This document shows, one piece after another, positions 18,045 to 26,918 of a stretch of 64,000 bases of DNA. Origin of the DNA: an uncultured Lachnospiraceae bacterium (GTDB lineage: Bacteria; Bacillota; Clostridia; Lachnospirales; Lachnospiraceae); assembly GCA_902780405.1 (NCBI GenBank), contig CACZFI010000001.1, forward strand, positions 491,838 through 555,837. Direction: 5' to 3'. The notes beneath the pieces were generated by a model, which worked only from the letters and a program-made list of their open reading frames with translations, searched no databases and was not told the DNA's origin. A program made the position numbers and the translations under genes. Position 1 is the first letter of the stretch, and each line of letters begins with the position of its first letter.

Positions 18045-18842
18045 TTATTCATCTAAAAATTCATCGAAGTCATCATCTTCCTCGTCGTCATCTGCAAATG
18101 CGGAATCGGAACGCTCTCCGTATACATCGATATCATCCTCATCATCATCTGCGAATGCGGAATCAAGAACCTCATCGCGCTCTGATACGGAAACCGGCTG
18201 CGGCTGGCTCTTGCTGTAATCGGGCGCATCATCAAATGCGGAATCATTGGCCGCATCCTCCGGTGTGAAGGACATATTGCTCTCGGCGGTGAAGAGATTG
18301 ATGTTCGTCTCCATCTCGCTCATATTGGTCTCGATGATGTAAGTATCGTTCTCGAGAGACTCGATCAGTGTACGATAGTTCTCCTTCTCGAGATCATGAA
18401 TTCTGTTGAAGATATCGCGGATGCCCGCAAGCTTGTCCTTGGTATAATACATAGCGCCGAGACGGATCTCACTGGCCTCGTCGGAAGCCTGGTTTACGAT
18501 CTGCTGTGCCTGATTACGCGCATTCTCAAGGATCTCCTCGGAGCGGATATTTGCAAGTTTGGTGACCTCATGCTGGTCGATCATACGATTCGCCTCATTC
18601 ACAGACTCTGTGATGATGGCATCGGAACGCGTTCTGGCCTCCTGAAGAATCAGGTCCTTGTTGCGCATGATCTTCTTGCAGCGCTCGATCTCGGTCGGCA
18701 TCTTGAGCTTTAATTCGTTCAACATGCTGAGGATCTCGTCTTTGTTGACAACAATCTTGGTCTGAGATAAAGGCTGAGTCTTGCAGCTTTCAATATAGAT
18801 CTCGATCTGATCGATCATATCCTCTATGCCCTTTTTTCCCAT
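18045..18842 (-). CDS. Coiled-coil cytoplasmic protein with triple DSAF acidic motif
   Basis: A 265-residue protein with no signal or membrane segment. Residues ~50-185 form a long helical coiled coil of the kind seen in DivIVA-like or H+-ATPase subunit H-like proteins of Clostridia. The last ~75 residues are acidic and disordered, holding three related motifs: NDSAFDDA, LDSAFADDDED and SDSAFADDDEED. The same DSAF-x-DDE string ends the membrane cohesin protein at 49.8-51.6 kb. AGGAGG precedes the ATG. It lies 13 bases downstream of coaD, at the end of the murI-recG-GH5-rsmD-coaD run. Function unknown; a cell-division or scaffold role is possible. Confidence 0.85.
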   Translation of the reverse strand: MGKKGIEDMIDQIEIYIESCKTQPLSQTKIVVNKDEILSMLNELKLKMPTEIERCKKIMRNKDLILQEARTRSDAIITESVNEANRMIDQHEVTKLANIRSEEILENARNQAQQIVNQASDEASEIRLGAMYYTKDKLAGIRDIFNRIHDLEKENYRTLIESLENDTYIIETNMSEMETNINLFTAESNMSFTPEDAANDSAFDDAPDYSKSQPQPVSVSERDEVLDSAFADDDEDDIDVYGERSDSAFADDDEEDDDFDEFLDE

Positions 18843-18855
18843 CTTACATATCCTC

Positions 18856-19338
18856 CTATGGCTGGTTCATCTTTTCAATGAGTTTGGAAATAACGCATTC
18901 GGGTACAGAATCGGCAAGTCCAACCCCATAGCGCGCATATTCCTTCACAACACTGGAACTTAAATATGCGTACTCAAGACTCGTGGCAAGAAACACGGTA
19001 TCCACGTCAGGCGCAACCAGTCGATTGCTCTGTGCCATCTGCATCTCGACATCAAAATCAGTGAGTGCTCGAAGTCCTCTGACGATGACATTGGAGCCCT
19101 GCTGCTTCACAAAATCCACAAGCAATCCGTCAAAAGATTCCACGGAAACATTATCAACACCTGATAATACATCCTTCAACATATTAACACGTTCATCCAA
19201 AGAAAACAATGGTTTTTTTTGGGTGTTCACCAAAACACCGACAACGACACGGTCAAACATCTTGGAGGATCTTTTGATGATATCAACGTGTCCCAGGGTC
19301 ACGGGATCAAAGCTGCCCGGATATACCGCTATCTTCAT
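18856..19338 (-). CDS. coaD: Phosphopantetheine adenylyltransferase
   Basis: CoaD transfers AMP from ATP to 4'-phosphopantetheine to give dephospho-CoA, the fourth step of CoA synthesis. The N-terminal YPGSFDPVTLGHVDII contains the TXGH nucleotide-binding motif. RGLRALTDFDVEMQMA and the late ATSLEYAYLSSSVVKEYA match the family. Length is 160 residues. It starts three bases after the rsmD stop, with its AAAGGAGAG site inside the rsmD end, a common operon pair. Confidence 0.97.
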   Translation of the reverse strand: MKIAVYPGSFDPVTLGHVDIIKRSSKMFDRVVVGVLVNTQKKPLFSLDERVNMLKDVLSGVDNVSVESFDGLLVDFVKQQGSNVIVRGLRALTDFDVEMQMAQSNRLVAPDVDTVFLATSLEYAYLSSSVVKEYARYGVGLADSVPECVISKLIEKMNQP

Positions 19339-19341
19339 GAG

Positions 19342-19890
19342 TTACTCTCCTTTGCGCAAAAACACATGCTTGTTGGTTTTGTAATACTTCTCTTTGACGA
19401 GTGTGAAGCCCAAGGATTCCGCATAGGAAAGATCGGTCTGCTTCTCCGCTTCCACCACGATCAATGTATCATTCTTAAACTTTTTGCCGGACAGTGCCGT
19501 AAGCACCTGCTTCTCAATCTCAAGTCCGTAAGGCGGATCCATAAAGATCACACCCGCTTCTACCTTGGAAAGGCTTCCAAGATAGACCAACACATCCTGC
19601 CGCACTACGATAGCACGTTCCTGAAACTTTGTAAAGCGAAGGTTTTCATTCACGCAGCCGATCGCATCCTTGTCTCTCTCCACAAACACAGCCTTCTCGG
19701 CACCCCTGCTTAAGGCTTCGATGCCGATCTGACCGCTTCCGGAAAAGAGATCCAAAAATGTACATCCGCTCAGATAAGGTGCCAGCATATTAAACAATGT
19801 TTCCTTGATCCGATCGGTGGTGGGCCTTGTCTCCTTGCCCGCCGGAGTCTTAAGCGGCATGCTTCTTGCCGTTCCCGCAATCACTCTCAT
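19342..19890 (-). CDS. rsmD: 16S rRNA (guanine(966)-N2)-methyltransferase
   Basis: RsmD methylates G966 of 16S rRNA in the 30S head using S-adenosylmethionine. It opens with MRVIAGTARS and RPTTDRIKETLFN, has FLDLFSGSGQIGIEALSRGA for SAM binding, and carries the catalytic DPPY in FMDPPYG. The ATG at 19890 is preferred to one three codons upstream because GAGGGG then has eight-base spacing. It starts one base after the endoglucanase stop, so translation is probably coupled. Confidence 0.95.
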   Translation of the reverse strand: MRVIAGTARSMPLKTPAGKETRPTTDRIKETLFNMLAPYLSGCTFLDLFSGSGQIGIEALSRGAEKAVFVERDKDAIGCVNENLRFTKFQERAIVVRQDVLVYLGSLSKVEAGVIFMDPPYGLEIEKQVLTALSGKKFKNDTLIVVEAEKQTDLSYAESLGFTLVKEKYYKTNKHVFLRKGE

Positions 19891-19891
19891 A

Positions 19892-21448
19892 TCATTCACC
19901 CCTCATCGTCTTTCGAAGCCAGGTACCGGACTCCGACAAATCATCCGCAGTCCATCCCGAAGTCTTGCTGCAGGAAGACTTTAATATGGAAGATGTCTCG
20001 TCCTTGTTGGAGATGTTCCATCCCACGTAGGACAGGTTGTACTTGTCGATCAGGTCAAACCAGAGCGCAGCCTGATCGTAATCGATCGCTCCGTTTCCGG
20101 ATGCATCGCAGATGGAAAACTCGGATACGAACACGGGAATGCCCTTGCCGATAGCCGTTTCCACCTTGTTTCTGATATTGTCCGTATGTGTCGCTGCGTA
20201 AAAATGGATCGTATATACGAGGTTCTCGCCATCAACCGGATCCTCAGCCGCAAGATCCACATCCTGTGACCAGGTCGGCGTACCGATAATAATGATGGCG
20301 TCCTTGTCATTCTTTCTGATCACGGGGATCACTTCCTCTGCATAGGATTTGACCTCGGACCAGGACGTACCGCCGTTTGGCTCGTTGCAGATTTCATAGA
20401 GCACGTTATCGTAATCCTTATAGGTTGCACTCATCTCTTCAAAAAATGCAATGGATTCCGTCTTATACTTCTGCGGTGTCAGGTCATGCAGGATGTGCCA
20501 GTCGATGATCACATACATGCCAAGTTCCGTGGCATAGTCCACGCCCTGCTTCACCAGCTTCTTTAATTCTTCCGGATTGCCGTCGGTGCAATAACCGCCG
20601 TTCTCATCGGTGTACATGGCAAGACGGATCACATTTGCCTGCCAGTCATCGCGAAATGTAGAAAAAGCGTCCTTGTTCACATACTCAGGGAACCATGCAA
20701 GGCCGTGTGTGGAAAGACCCTTCAGCTGATACTTTTCACCGTTCTTGTCGACGATATCCACGCCTTTGACGGAAAGCTTGCCGTGGTTTTCAAAAGGCGT
20801 ACCCTTCTCCGCCTTCGGAGCCTTCTTCGCCTCAGTCTTTTTTTCCTCGGTGGTCGCTTCTTCCTTTTTCTCATCCTTACCCGAACCGGCTGCAACCGCC
20901 TGTCCGTCTACGAGAACCATCGCCGTATCAGCCATCTTACGAAGATCATCCATGCTCTTTGCGGCAAATATAAAACCGATATCCTTTACCGTGGCACCCG
21001 CTGCGATCTCTCCGTTATACTCCGCCGGACGGATCATAAGCGTCGTACCTTCGATCTTATAGTCTCCGTTCCAACCGGAATCCACCTTGGTACCCTCGGG
21101 TACAGTAAGTGCAATGGACCAGTTCTTCACGGTGCTTCCGGAATTGTTGGTAACGGTCGCATCAAACTGGCCGTATGTGAATCCTCCGTTCTCCCAGGTA
21201 TTCCCGAGTTTCACGCTGACGGAGATTCCGTCGGACGATGCCTTTTTTTCCGTAGCAGCCTCCGTGGTTTTTTCAGCCTCCGTGTCACTTGCCGTTGCCT
21301 GTTCGGTTGCAACTTCGGTGGTTTCGGTCGTCGCCAACCTATCCTTCCTGCCGCTGTTTATCAGGAGCAACACAAGCACAAGAATGACTACGGTAAGTGC
21401 AGCCGATAAAGCGATCCAAAGTTTTTTTGATCCGTCTTTACTGTTCAT
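19892..21448 (-). CDS. Membrane-anchored GH5 endoglucanase with CBM2-like module
   Basis: A 518-residue beta-glucanase expected to cut cellulose or related beta-1,4-glucans outside the cell. Residues 11-32 are an uncleaved-looking membrane anchor. A Thr/Glu-rich linker follows, then a carbohydrate-binding domain at about 73-187 resembling CBM2 (NTWENGGFTYGQFDATVTNN), a Lys/Glu linker, and a GH5 catalytic barrel from about 222. The catalytic acid is E356 in ICNEPNG and the nucleophile E443 in FVSEFS. There is no dockerin or sorting motif, so it is held at the membrane. It is embedded among housekeeping genes, ending one base before rsmD. Confidence 0.92.
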   Translation of the reverse strand: MNSKDGSKKLWIALSAALTVVILVLVLLLINSGRKDRLATTETTEVATEQATASDTEAEKTTEAATEKKASSDGISVSVKLGNTWENGGFTYGQFDATVTNNSGSTVKNWSIALTVPEGTKVDSGWNGDYKIEGTTLMIRPAEYNGEIAAGATVKDIGFIFAAKSMDDLRKMADTAMVLVDGQAVAAGSGKDEKKEEATTEEKKTEAKKAPKAEKGTPFENHGKLSVKGVDIVDKNGEKYQLKGLSTHGLAWFPEYVNKDAFSTFRDDWQANVIRLAMYTDENGGYCTDGNPEELKKLVKQGVDYATELGMYVIIDWHILHDLTPQKYKTESIAFFEEMSATYKDYDNVLYEICNEPNGGTSWSEVKSYAEEVIPVIRKNDKDAIIIIGTPTWSQDVDLAAEDPVDGENLVYTIHFYAATHTDNIRNKVETAIGKGIPVFVSEFSICDASGNGAIDYDQAALWFDLIDKYNLSYVGWNISNKDETSSILKSSCSKTSGWTADDLSESGTWLRKTMRGE

Positions 21449-21452
21449 ATGA

Positions 21453-21935
21453 TTATCTCTCCTTTAGCTGTGTCAACAGTTCTGTATATAGTGCATAGAG
21501 TGATACTTCATGCTCCGCGCGTCCCTCGGCGCGCTCGGACTCGATCACCCTGATCTTCTTTCCTGCTTTTACGGTAAGCTTATACGCAAGCACCTTCCGC
21601 CCGGTCTCCGTCTGCTTGATCCTGTCAAACGTGACCTTTGTGATCTCAGAAAGCGGAAGCGAGAATTCCCGGCGTTTGTCCTTGTAGGAAAATACCCCGT
21701 TTTCGATCTTCCCTTCTCCCTCTCCGGAAAACCTGTCATTTCGATCAAATAAAACGATGAGAAAGAATACACCTCCGATCAGAAGAAAAACCACACCGAC
21801 GGCATTCGCAACCGCGCCCGGACCGATCAGTGAAGTCGCCAGCGTCGACGCCAGCCCGAAAATGATAACCGCAAGGATGAGTGCGAAGAAAACCGCTCTT
21901 CTCCACGCGGTAATGAATCCTACTTTGACTTTCAT
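21453..21935 (-). CDS. Membrane protein with PH-like domain, unknown
   Basis: A 160-residue protein with two N-terminal membrane helices (about 10-33 and 43-64) and a C-terminal soluble domain of beta-strand pattern (VFSYKDKRREFSLPLSEITKVTF) that resembles bacterial PH-like domains. The ATG at 21935, five codons inside the open frame, is preferred because AAAGGTGA precedes it. It stops four bases before the GH5 start, so the two are probably co-transcribed. Function unknown. Confidence 0.8.
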   Translation of the reverse strand: MKVKVGFITAWRRAVFFALILAVIIFGLASTLATSLIGPGAVANAVGVVFLLIGGVFFLIVLFDRNDRFSGEGEGKIENGVFSYKDKRREFSLPLSEITKVTFDRIKQTETGRKVLAYKLTVKAGKKIRVIESERAEGRAEHEVSLYALYTELLTQLKER

Positions 21936-21956
21936 ATAATCACCTTTCAACTACTA

Positions 21957-23969
21957 TTATAATACAGTGGTTCCGGTCATGCTGCCGGGATTCTCCGGCG
22001 GAACCAGACGCTCACCGTATGCCTGGTACAGTTTCTGCGCCAGAGCAAGCATATCCGCATGATTGTAGAGATCTGCAATCTCAAACAGTGTCTCTCCGCT
22101 CTGACGGATACCGAAGAAATCTCCGGGCCCACGCATCCTTAAGTCCTCTCCCGCAATAAAGAAACCGTCGTTGCTTTCCTCAAGCACTTTAAGACGCTCC
22201 ATACTCTCAGGACTTTCCTTGCCGTTCACAAAGATGGCGTAGGACTGTTTCTTGCCGCGTCCCACACGTCCGCGCAGCTGGTGCAGCTGGGCAAGACCGA
22301 AACGTTCGGCATTCTCGACCATCATCACCGTGGCGTTCGGGTTGTTGATACCGACCTCGATGACCGTGGTGGAGACAAGCACCTGAATCTCTCCCGCCAG
22401 GAAGCGATCCATGATCGCAGCCTTTTCATCGGCCTTCATCTGTCCGTGGAGCATTTCCACGTGCATATCGGGCGGCAGCACGGATCGCATCCGTTCCGTA
22501 TACTGCTCCACATTCGTAAGATCTAAAGTGTCACTTTCCGCAACCATCGGGCAGATGATATAGATCTGTCCGCCCGCTTCCGCCTGTTCCCTGATGAAGC
22601 GATAAGCCGTTGCCCGGTAGTTTGTACCCACGGCACAGTTTTTGATGGGCTTTCTACCCTTGGGAAGCTCCTTGATCACCGAGATATCCATGTCCGCATA
22701 CAGGATGATGGCTAAAGTTCTCGGGATCGGCGTCGCACTCATCACAAGCACATGGGGATATGTACCCTTTCCGGAGAGTTTCTCTCTTTGTTTCACACCG
22801 AAACGGTGCTGTTCATCGGTCACCACCAGACCCAGGTCGTGGTAAACTACCCGATCTTCGATCAAAGCATGCGTTCCGATGATGATATCAATCTCTCCCT
22901 CGGCAAGTGCCGAAAGGATGTGTCTTTTATCCTTCGCCGGTGTGGAACCGACCAGAAGCGCCACGCGAACCCCAAATGGTGACAGGCTTTTGGTAAACTC
23001 TTCGTAGTGCTGATTGGCAAGAACTTCCGTGGGAACCATCATGGCACCCTGGTAGCCTGCCGCAACGACCGCGTATAACGCAGCCTCTGCCACTACGGTC
23101 TTACCCGATCCCACGTCACCCTGTACAAGGCGGTTCATACATCCGTCGCCGCCCATATCGGCCAGAATATCCTCGATGGCCTGCTGCTGTCCCTTCGTAA
23201 GCGCAAAGGGCAGCGAATTTACAAACTCCGAAACCGCCTTTCCCTGCACAACGGGATGGGTATTGGCGGTCCTTGTCGCATCCTCCTTTAACCTTCCCAT
23301 GTCATACAGAAAAGCGTAAAACTCATCCAATGCAAGTCTTCGGATCGCGCCGCGAAGCAGGGTTTCATTCATCGGAAAATGAATGTTCTCGAACGCCTCG
23401 GAACGCTCCATCAGACCGTTCTCGCGTCTGATATCCTCCGGTATATAATCCTCCATGTCCGCGATCACGCTTCTGCAAGCCTTCATAGCCTTCACAAAGG
23501 TATTGTTCGTAAGCCCCTTCGTAAGCGGATACACGGGCATCCACTCCTGCATCATGTCGCGATACTTCTCCTGCTTATAGTACTCCGGATGATCGAGACA
23601 TTTGCTGCCGTTTCGCATCTTTACAACGCCCACAAACACATAGGTATCACCTCTGTGCAGCGTCTTTTTTAAAAAAGGCTGGTTGAACCAGGTCACCTTC
23701 ATCGTGCCCGATGCGTCCCTGATCCCGATGTTCGTAAGGGAAAGTCCCCGCACCGTACGTGTATCGACATAGGTGCCGATCACGGCAAGCACGGATACGC
23801 GCTCACCTTCCTTCGCCTCGGCGATGGATACGGGTTCTTCGTAAGTCAGATAATTCTTGGGATAAGTGGTGAGCAGATCTCTTACATTCTGAATATGAAG
23901 TTTGGCAAAGTTTGCGGCAGTCTTGTCGCCGATGCCCTTGATAGACTTTAATTCATCCGTAAGTTTCAT
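21957..23969 (-). CDS. recG: ATP-dependent DNA helicase RecG
   Basis: RecG remodels stalled replication forks and Holliday junctions. The 670-residue protein has the N-terminal wedge/OB domain, helicase motif I GDVGSGKTV, motif II DEQHRFG, the SATPIPRT segment, and the C-terminal GRVGRG and RMRGPGDFFGIRQSG signature specific for RecG. The N-terminal SIKGIGDKTAANFAKL is a helix-hairpin-helix-like start. It lies 18 bases downstream of murI and leads into the membrane protein/GH5 genes. Confidence 0.97.
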   Translation of the reverse strand: MKLTDELKSIKGIGDKTAANFAKLHIQNVRDLLTTYPKNYLTYEEPVSIAEAKEGERVSVLAVIGTYVDTRTVRGLSLTNIGIRDASGTMKVTWFNQPFLKKTLHRGDTYVFVGVVKMRNGSKCLDHPEYYKQEKYRDMMQEWMPVYPLTKGLTNNTFVKAMKACRSVIADMEDYIPEDIRRENGLMERSEAFENIHFPMNETLLRGAIRRLALDEFYAFLYDMGRLKEDATRTANTHPVVQGKAVSEFVNSLPFALTKGQQQAIEDILADMGGDGCMNRLVQGDVGSGKTVVAEAALYAVVAAGYQGAMMVPTEVLANQHYEEFTKSLSPFGVRVALLVGSTPAKDKRHILSALAEGEIDIIIGTHALIEDRVVYHDLGLVVTDEQHRFGVKQREKLSGKGTYPHVLVMSATPIPRTLAIILYADMDISVIKELPKGRKPIKNCAVGTNYRATAYRFIREQAEAGGQIYIICPMVAESDTLDLTNVEQYTERMRSVLPPDMHVEMLHGQMKADEKAAIMDRFLAGEIQVLVSTTVIEVGINNPNATVMMVENAERFGLAQLHQLRGRVGRGKKQSYAIFVNGKESPESMERLKVLEESNDGFFIAGEDLRMRGPGDFFGIRQSGETLFEIADLYNHADMLALAQKLYQAYGERLVPPENPGSMTGTTVL

Positions 23970-23987
23970 ACCATTTCCACCATACAG

Positions 23988-24791
23988 TTATAAAGAAAGC
24001 AAATGTTCACACAGTGCTATTTTTTCGTCGGACAGGCTGTTCTCGATCGTGACATGTCCCTCACCGGTTCTGTCGGTGCAAAGTCCTGCCACACGAAGTC
24101 TCCTTGCGGTCTCCCGTGCGGTTCCCGGTCCGCCCTCAAAGAGCTTCACACGCTCTCCCATCACGGATGTTACCGCATCTGCCACAAAAGGATAATGTGT
24201 ACACCCAAGCACGATGGCATCCACCGCCTCTTTATCAAAAGGCAAAAGCAGCTTCCTGATAAAGTCCGTAAGCGCCTCACCGGACGTCTCGCCCCGCTCC
24301 ACAAACTCCATAAGTCCCGGACAGGGAAGGGGTATGATGTGCGCCCGATCCACGTAGCGATCCATCAGATTGTGAAACTTTTCGTTGCGGATGGTCATCG
24401 GCGTAGCCATCACCACCACGGTCCCGGGGATACGCTCCTGTTCTCTCACATAGAGTACCGCAGGTTTTAATGCGGGTTCGATCCCCACGATCGTATAATC
24501 GGGATACGTCTCTCTTAAAGCACGTACTGCTGCCGAGGTTGCCGTATTGCAGGCTACCACGCAAGCCTTCGCACCGCGTCTGCGAAACTCTTCCACCAGG
24601 GAAAAGACGCGTTCCCTTACTTCCTCCGTCGTTTTTGTGCCGTATGGCGCATACGCGGAGTCTCCAAAGTATAGAAAATCCTCCTTCGGCATCTCCTGTC
24701 TGAGTGCCCGAAGGACGCTGATCCCGCCGACGCCCGAGTCACAGACGGCGATGGGTGCATTATGATCAAAAACCTGATTTAAGTAAGCCAC
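23988..24791 (-). CDS. murI: Glutamate racemase
   Basis: MurI makes D-glutamate for peptidoglycan. It has the two catalytic cysteine segments: VACNTATSAA and LGCTHYPF. The N-terminal AVCDSGVGGISVLRAL and YFGDSAYAPYG are family signatures. Length is 267 residues. It begins a leftward run of seven closely packed genes ending at the coiled-coil protein. The run mixes wall synthesis, DNA repair, a surface glucanase and CoA synthesis. Confidence 0.97.
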   Translation of the reverse strand: MAYLNQVFDHNAPIAVCDSGVGGISVLRALRQEMPKEDFLYFGDSAYAPYGTKTTEEVRERVFSLVEEFRRRGAKACVVACNTATSAAVRALRETYPDYTIVGIEPALKPAVLYVREQERIPGTVVVMATPMTIRNEKFHNLMDRYVDRAHIIPLPCPGLMEFVERGETSGEALTDFIRKLLLPFDKEAVDAIVLGCTHYPFVADAVTSVMGERVKLFEGGPGTARETARRLRVAGLCTDRTGEGHVTIENSLSDEKIALCEHLLSL

Positions 24792-24879
24792 AGTTCATTT
24801 CTCCGTTCATGCAAAGTCCGCATTCTTTCTTACTATATATGCCTGTAAATAAAATGTCAATTTTTTCCGAAAAAAATGC

Positions 24880-24908
24880 TTGCATATTGAAATGTTTTTT
24901 GCTAATAT
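24880..24908 (+). promoter_or_regulatory. Promoter of rpmB
   Basis: TTGCAT at 24880-24885, 17-base spacer, TAATAT at 24903-24908. Confidence 0.6.
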
Positions 24909-24969
24909 ATTCGTGTTGCGTGTTCGGCGGTCAGTGCCGGATAGTCTATACGTCAAGGAGGTGCAAGCC

Positions 24970-25155
24970 ATGGCAAAGTGCAGTATTTGTGGAAAAGGTG
25001 CTCATTTCGGAAACAACGTGAGCCATTCTCATAGAAGATCCAACAGGATCTGGAAGTCCAACATCAAGTCTGTTAAGGCTGTTGTTGATGGTTCACCGAA
25101 GAAGATTTATGCATGTACATCATGCTTACGTTCCGGTAAGGTTAAGCGTGCCTAG
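24970..25155 (+). CDS. rpmB: 50S ribosomal protein L28
   Basis: This 61-residue large-subunit protein begins MAKCSICGKG and has a second cysteine pair in CTSCLRSGKV, so it is the zinc-binding (C+) form of L28. The NNVSHSHRRSNRIWKSN segment is characteristic. AAGGAGGTG precedes the ATG at 24970; the open frame upstream of this is leader, not protein. It is monocistronic, with its own promoter and a terminator shared with the convergent gene. Confidence 0.97.
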   Translation: MAKCSICGKGAHFGNNVSHSHRRSNRIWKSNIKSVKAVVDGSPKKIYACTSCLRSGKVKRA

Positions 25156-25160
25156 ATCTT

Positions 25161-25188
25161 AAAAAAACTCCCGCAAGGGAGTTTTTTT
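25161..25188. terminator. Bidirectional terminator between rpmB and the convergent gene
   Basis: Arms ACTCCC and GGGAGT, extended by seven A/T pairs, with a GCAA loop, give T-runs on both strands. Its left-facing arm reaches the stop codon of the gene at 25188-25667. Confidence 0.9.
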
Positions 25189-25667
25189 TATTCCATATAA
25201 TACCGTTCCAGTGTCTCATCCCACAGCTGCTCCACCGTCTTGTCCATCGTGAACACGGAAAGCGATGTGCCGCTCGTAAGTACTAGCTGTTCTCCTTCCA
25301 GCGTTACATTTAAGAAAAGTCCGCTGATCTCATCTGCCCTGACAGGCAGGTTCTTCATCTCCACCAGTCGGTTGATATTCTCTCTCGAAAACATCAGAAC
25401 CAGTTTCATGGATAAGGGAAGTCTCTCTCCTCGCATCATGAGAAGCACCTTCTTTTTGATGCTGCCCCAGGTCACATAGGTGTAGGCCGGATCTTCCTTC
25501 TGTTCGTCCGTAACGGACTCGTCATATGCCATATTCCGCTTGCCGCTGATATAGACATCCACCTCGGTCTTAAAGCGCACCTCGTAAAGGTAGAAGCTGT
25601 CATACCGCTCATCGGTAAACAGCAGATTGATATAGGATTTCGGGTCACTCACTGAAAAGCTTTTCAT
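25188..25667 (-). CDS. Hypothetical protein, DUF5721-like
   Basis: A 159-residue soluble protein with alternating strand/helix pattern and no signal peptide. The overall look (start MKSFSV, central KKKVLLMMRGERLP, end WDETLERYY) reminds me of DUF5721 of Lachnospiraceae, but I hold that assignment only moderately. It is last in the chemoreceptor/transglutaminase operon, nine bases after the transglutaminase gene. No function can be proposed. Confidence 0.75.
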   Translation of the reverse strand: MKSFSVSDPKSYINLLFTDERYDSFYLYEVRFKTEVDVYISGKRNMAYDESVTDEQKEDPAYTYVTWGSIKKKVLLMMRGERLPLSMKLVLMFSRENINRLVEMKNLPVRADEISGLFLNVTLEGEQLVLTSGTSLSVFTMDKTVEQLWDETLERYYME

Positions 25668-25676
25668 ATTGTCTTC

Positions 25677-26747
25677 CTACTTGTTGAGATAGATTGTAAG
25701 CAGCGTATGACTGCCATAAGGTTCGCTCGTGTAACTGATGGAGGATACGCCCTGTATGCCGTAGAGAAAACTCAAGTCGTAACTTGACTCCTCATAGTCC
25801 GTCAGAACATACTCCGCAGGTTCACTTACGTTTCGGGAAAAACGTGTGGTGGCATTCTCACGAAACTCGGTATAAGACATCACCAGATGGTTCCTGGTGA
25901 AATAGTTTTCGTTCAACACGGTGCATGCGGGAAAATCATCCTTCTCCCAAGCATGCCGATCGTCCATCACATCGTCGGTCACATTGAAATACATATGTCC
26001 CGCGAAATTCTCACGATCCGGCTGAGGGTCGTCCCAGGTGGCATCCACCTGATACCAGTACTCTCCCAGCTTCACGAGATTCCATGCATGCAACTCATCA
26101 TCCGCGTATCCGGTAATGATACGGTTCTCAACGCCGCTGCAGGTAAGCATCATCGCCATTGCTTCCGCATAACCGTTGCACACGGCCTTTCCCTGTACAA
26201 GCACACCGTACGCGCGGTATGCATACTCTTTGGAGCTGTCCACGTAACCGTAAGATGTGTGCTTCACGATATAGTCGTGGATGGCAAGTTCCTTGTCGTA
26301 GTCACTCATGCCGGGCTTGATGATATCATCGAGCACCTTTTTTAATTCGGTATAGAGTGCCTTCGCATCCAGGCGATCATCCGGGATTTCCTCGTCATAG
26401 AGATATTTGTGACATACATAGTAATTGTCCGAGATACTGTACTGAAAGTACACACGCATTCCGCCCCGGGTCTTCTCGTAGATGGAATACTTGTCCACAT
26501 CGCCGTTCATACTGACGATATGGTCGTTGATGGCGCGAATCTCCTCCTCGGAAATTCCCGATACATAAAATGTACCGGAGCTTTTGCCGGCGTCGATCTC
26601 CCTGGTGATCCCCGCCGAAAGCTCCGGTAAACTTTCTGCCACCTGATTCGGATGCATACGCTTCATCAGCTCAAAGCCGAAGAAGTAGTATCCGATGATC
26701 AGTGCAAGGACCAGTACGGGAAGAATCCATACTTTAGACTTCTTCAT
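25677..26747 (-). CDS. Membrane-anchored transglutaminase-like (papain-fold) protein
   Basis: A 356-residue protein with an N-terminal membrane anchor (about 6-24) and an extracellular domain. The transglutaminase-core triad is visible: cysteine in KAVCNGYAEAM, histidine in HAWNLVKLG, and aspartate in VDATWDDP. Bacterial members act as proteases or on peptides of the cell wall more often than as cross-linkers. Its start overlaps the small membrane protein gene by 14 bases, and that gene follows the chemoreceptor. Confidence 0.87.
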   Translation of the reverse strand: MKKSKVWILPVLVLALIIGYYFFGFELMKRMHPNQVAESLPELSAGITREIDAGKSSGTFYVSGISEEEIRAINDHIVSMNGDVDKYSIYEKTRGGMRVYFQYSISDNYYVCHKYLYDEEIPDDRLDAKALYTELKKVLDDIIKPGMSDYDKELAIHDYIVKHTSYGYVDSSKEYAYRAYGVLVQGKAVCNGYAEAMAMMLTCSGVENRIITGYADDELHAWNLVKLGEYWYQVDATWDDPQPDRENFAGHMYFNVTDDVMDDRHAWEKDDFPACTVLNENYFTRNHLVMSYTEFRENATTRFSRNVSEPAEYVLTDYEESSYDLSFLYGIQGVSSISYTSEPYGSHTLLTIYLNK

Positions 26748-26904
26748 CCTCGTCCTCTTGATCCTTTTTATCTGAATATCTGCTTGTTACAAAGAGAGCC
26801 ACAATCAAGATGATGGACACGATCATGCAGATCGCGATCAGGAAAGGCTTTCCCGAATCCCCTGTTGCGGATGTAAGCATAGTTAACAATGCCTGCGTGT
26901 TCAT
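26734..26904 (-). CDS. Small single-helix membrane protein
   Basis: A 56-residue protein from the ATG at 26904, which has GGAGG just before it. An in-frame TTG four codons upstream is a less likely start. One membrane helix (FLIAICMIVSIILIVALFV) is followed by a short charged tail KKDQEDEDEEV. It lies between the chemoreceptor and the transglutaminase-like gene and overlaps the latter by 14 bases. It could be a partner of either. No family is recognised. Confidence 0.7.
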   Translation of the reverse strand: MNTQALLTMLTSATGDSGKPFLIAICMIVSIILIVALFVTSRYSDKKDQEDEDEEV

Positions 26905-26918
26905 GATGTCCTCCAAAA

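Noticed and set aside
24880..24969. Longer L28 with 30 extra N-terminal residues
   Set aside because: The extra codons overlap the promoter and leader; a strong ribosome-binding site precedes the internal ATG matching the family start.
26734..26904. Sortase-type anchor signal in the small membrane protein
   Set aside because: There is a TGD-like stretch before the helix, but no LPXTG-type motif and the tail is acidic rather than basic.
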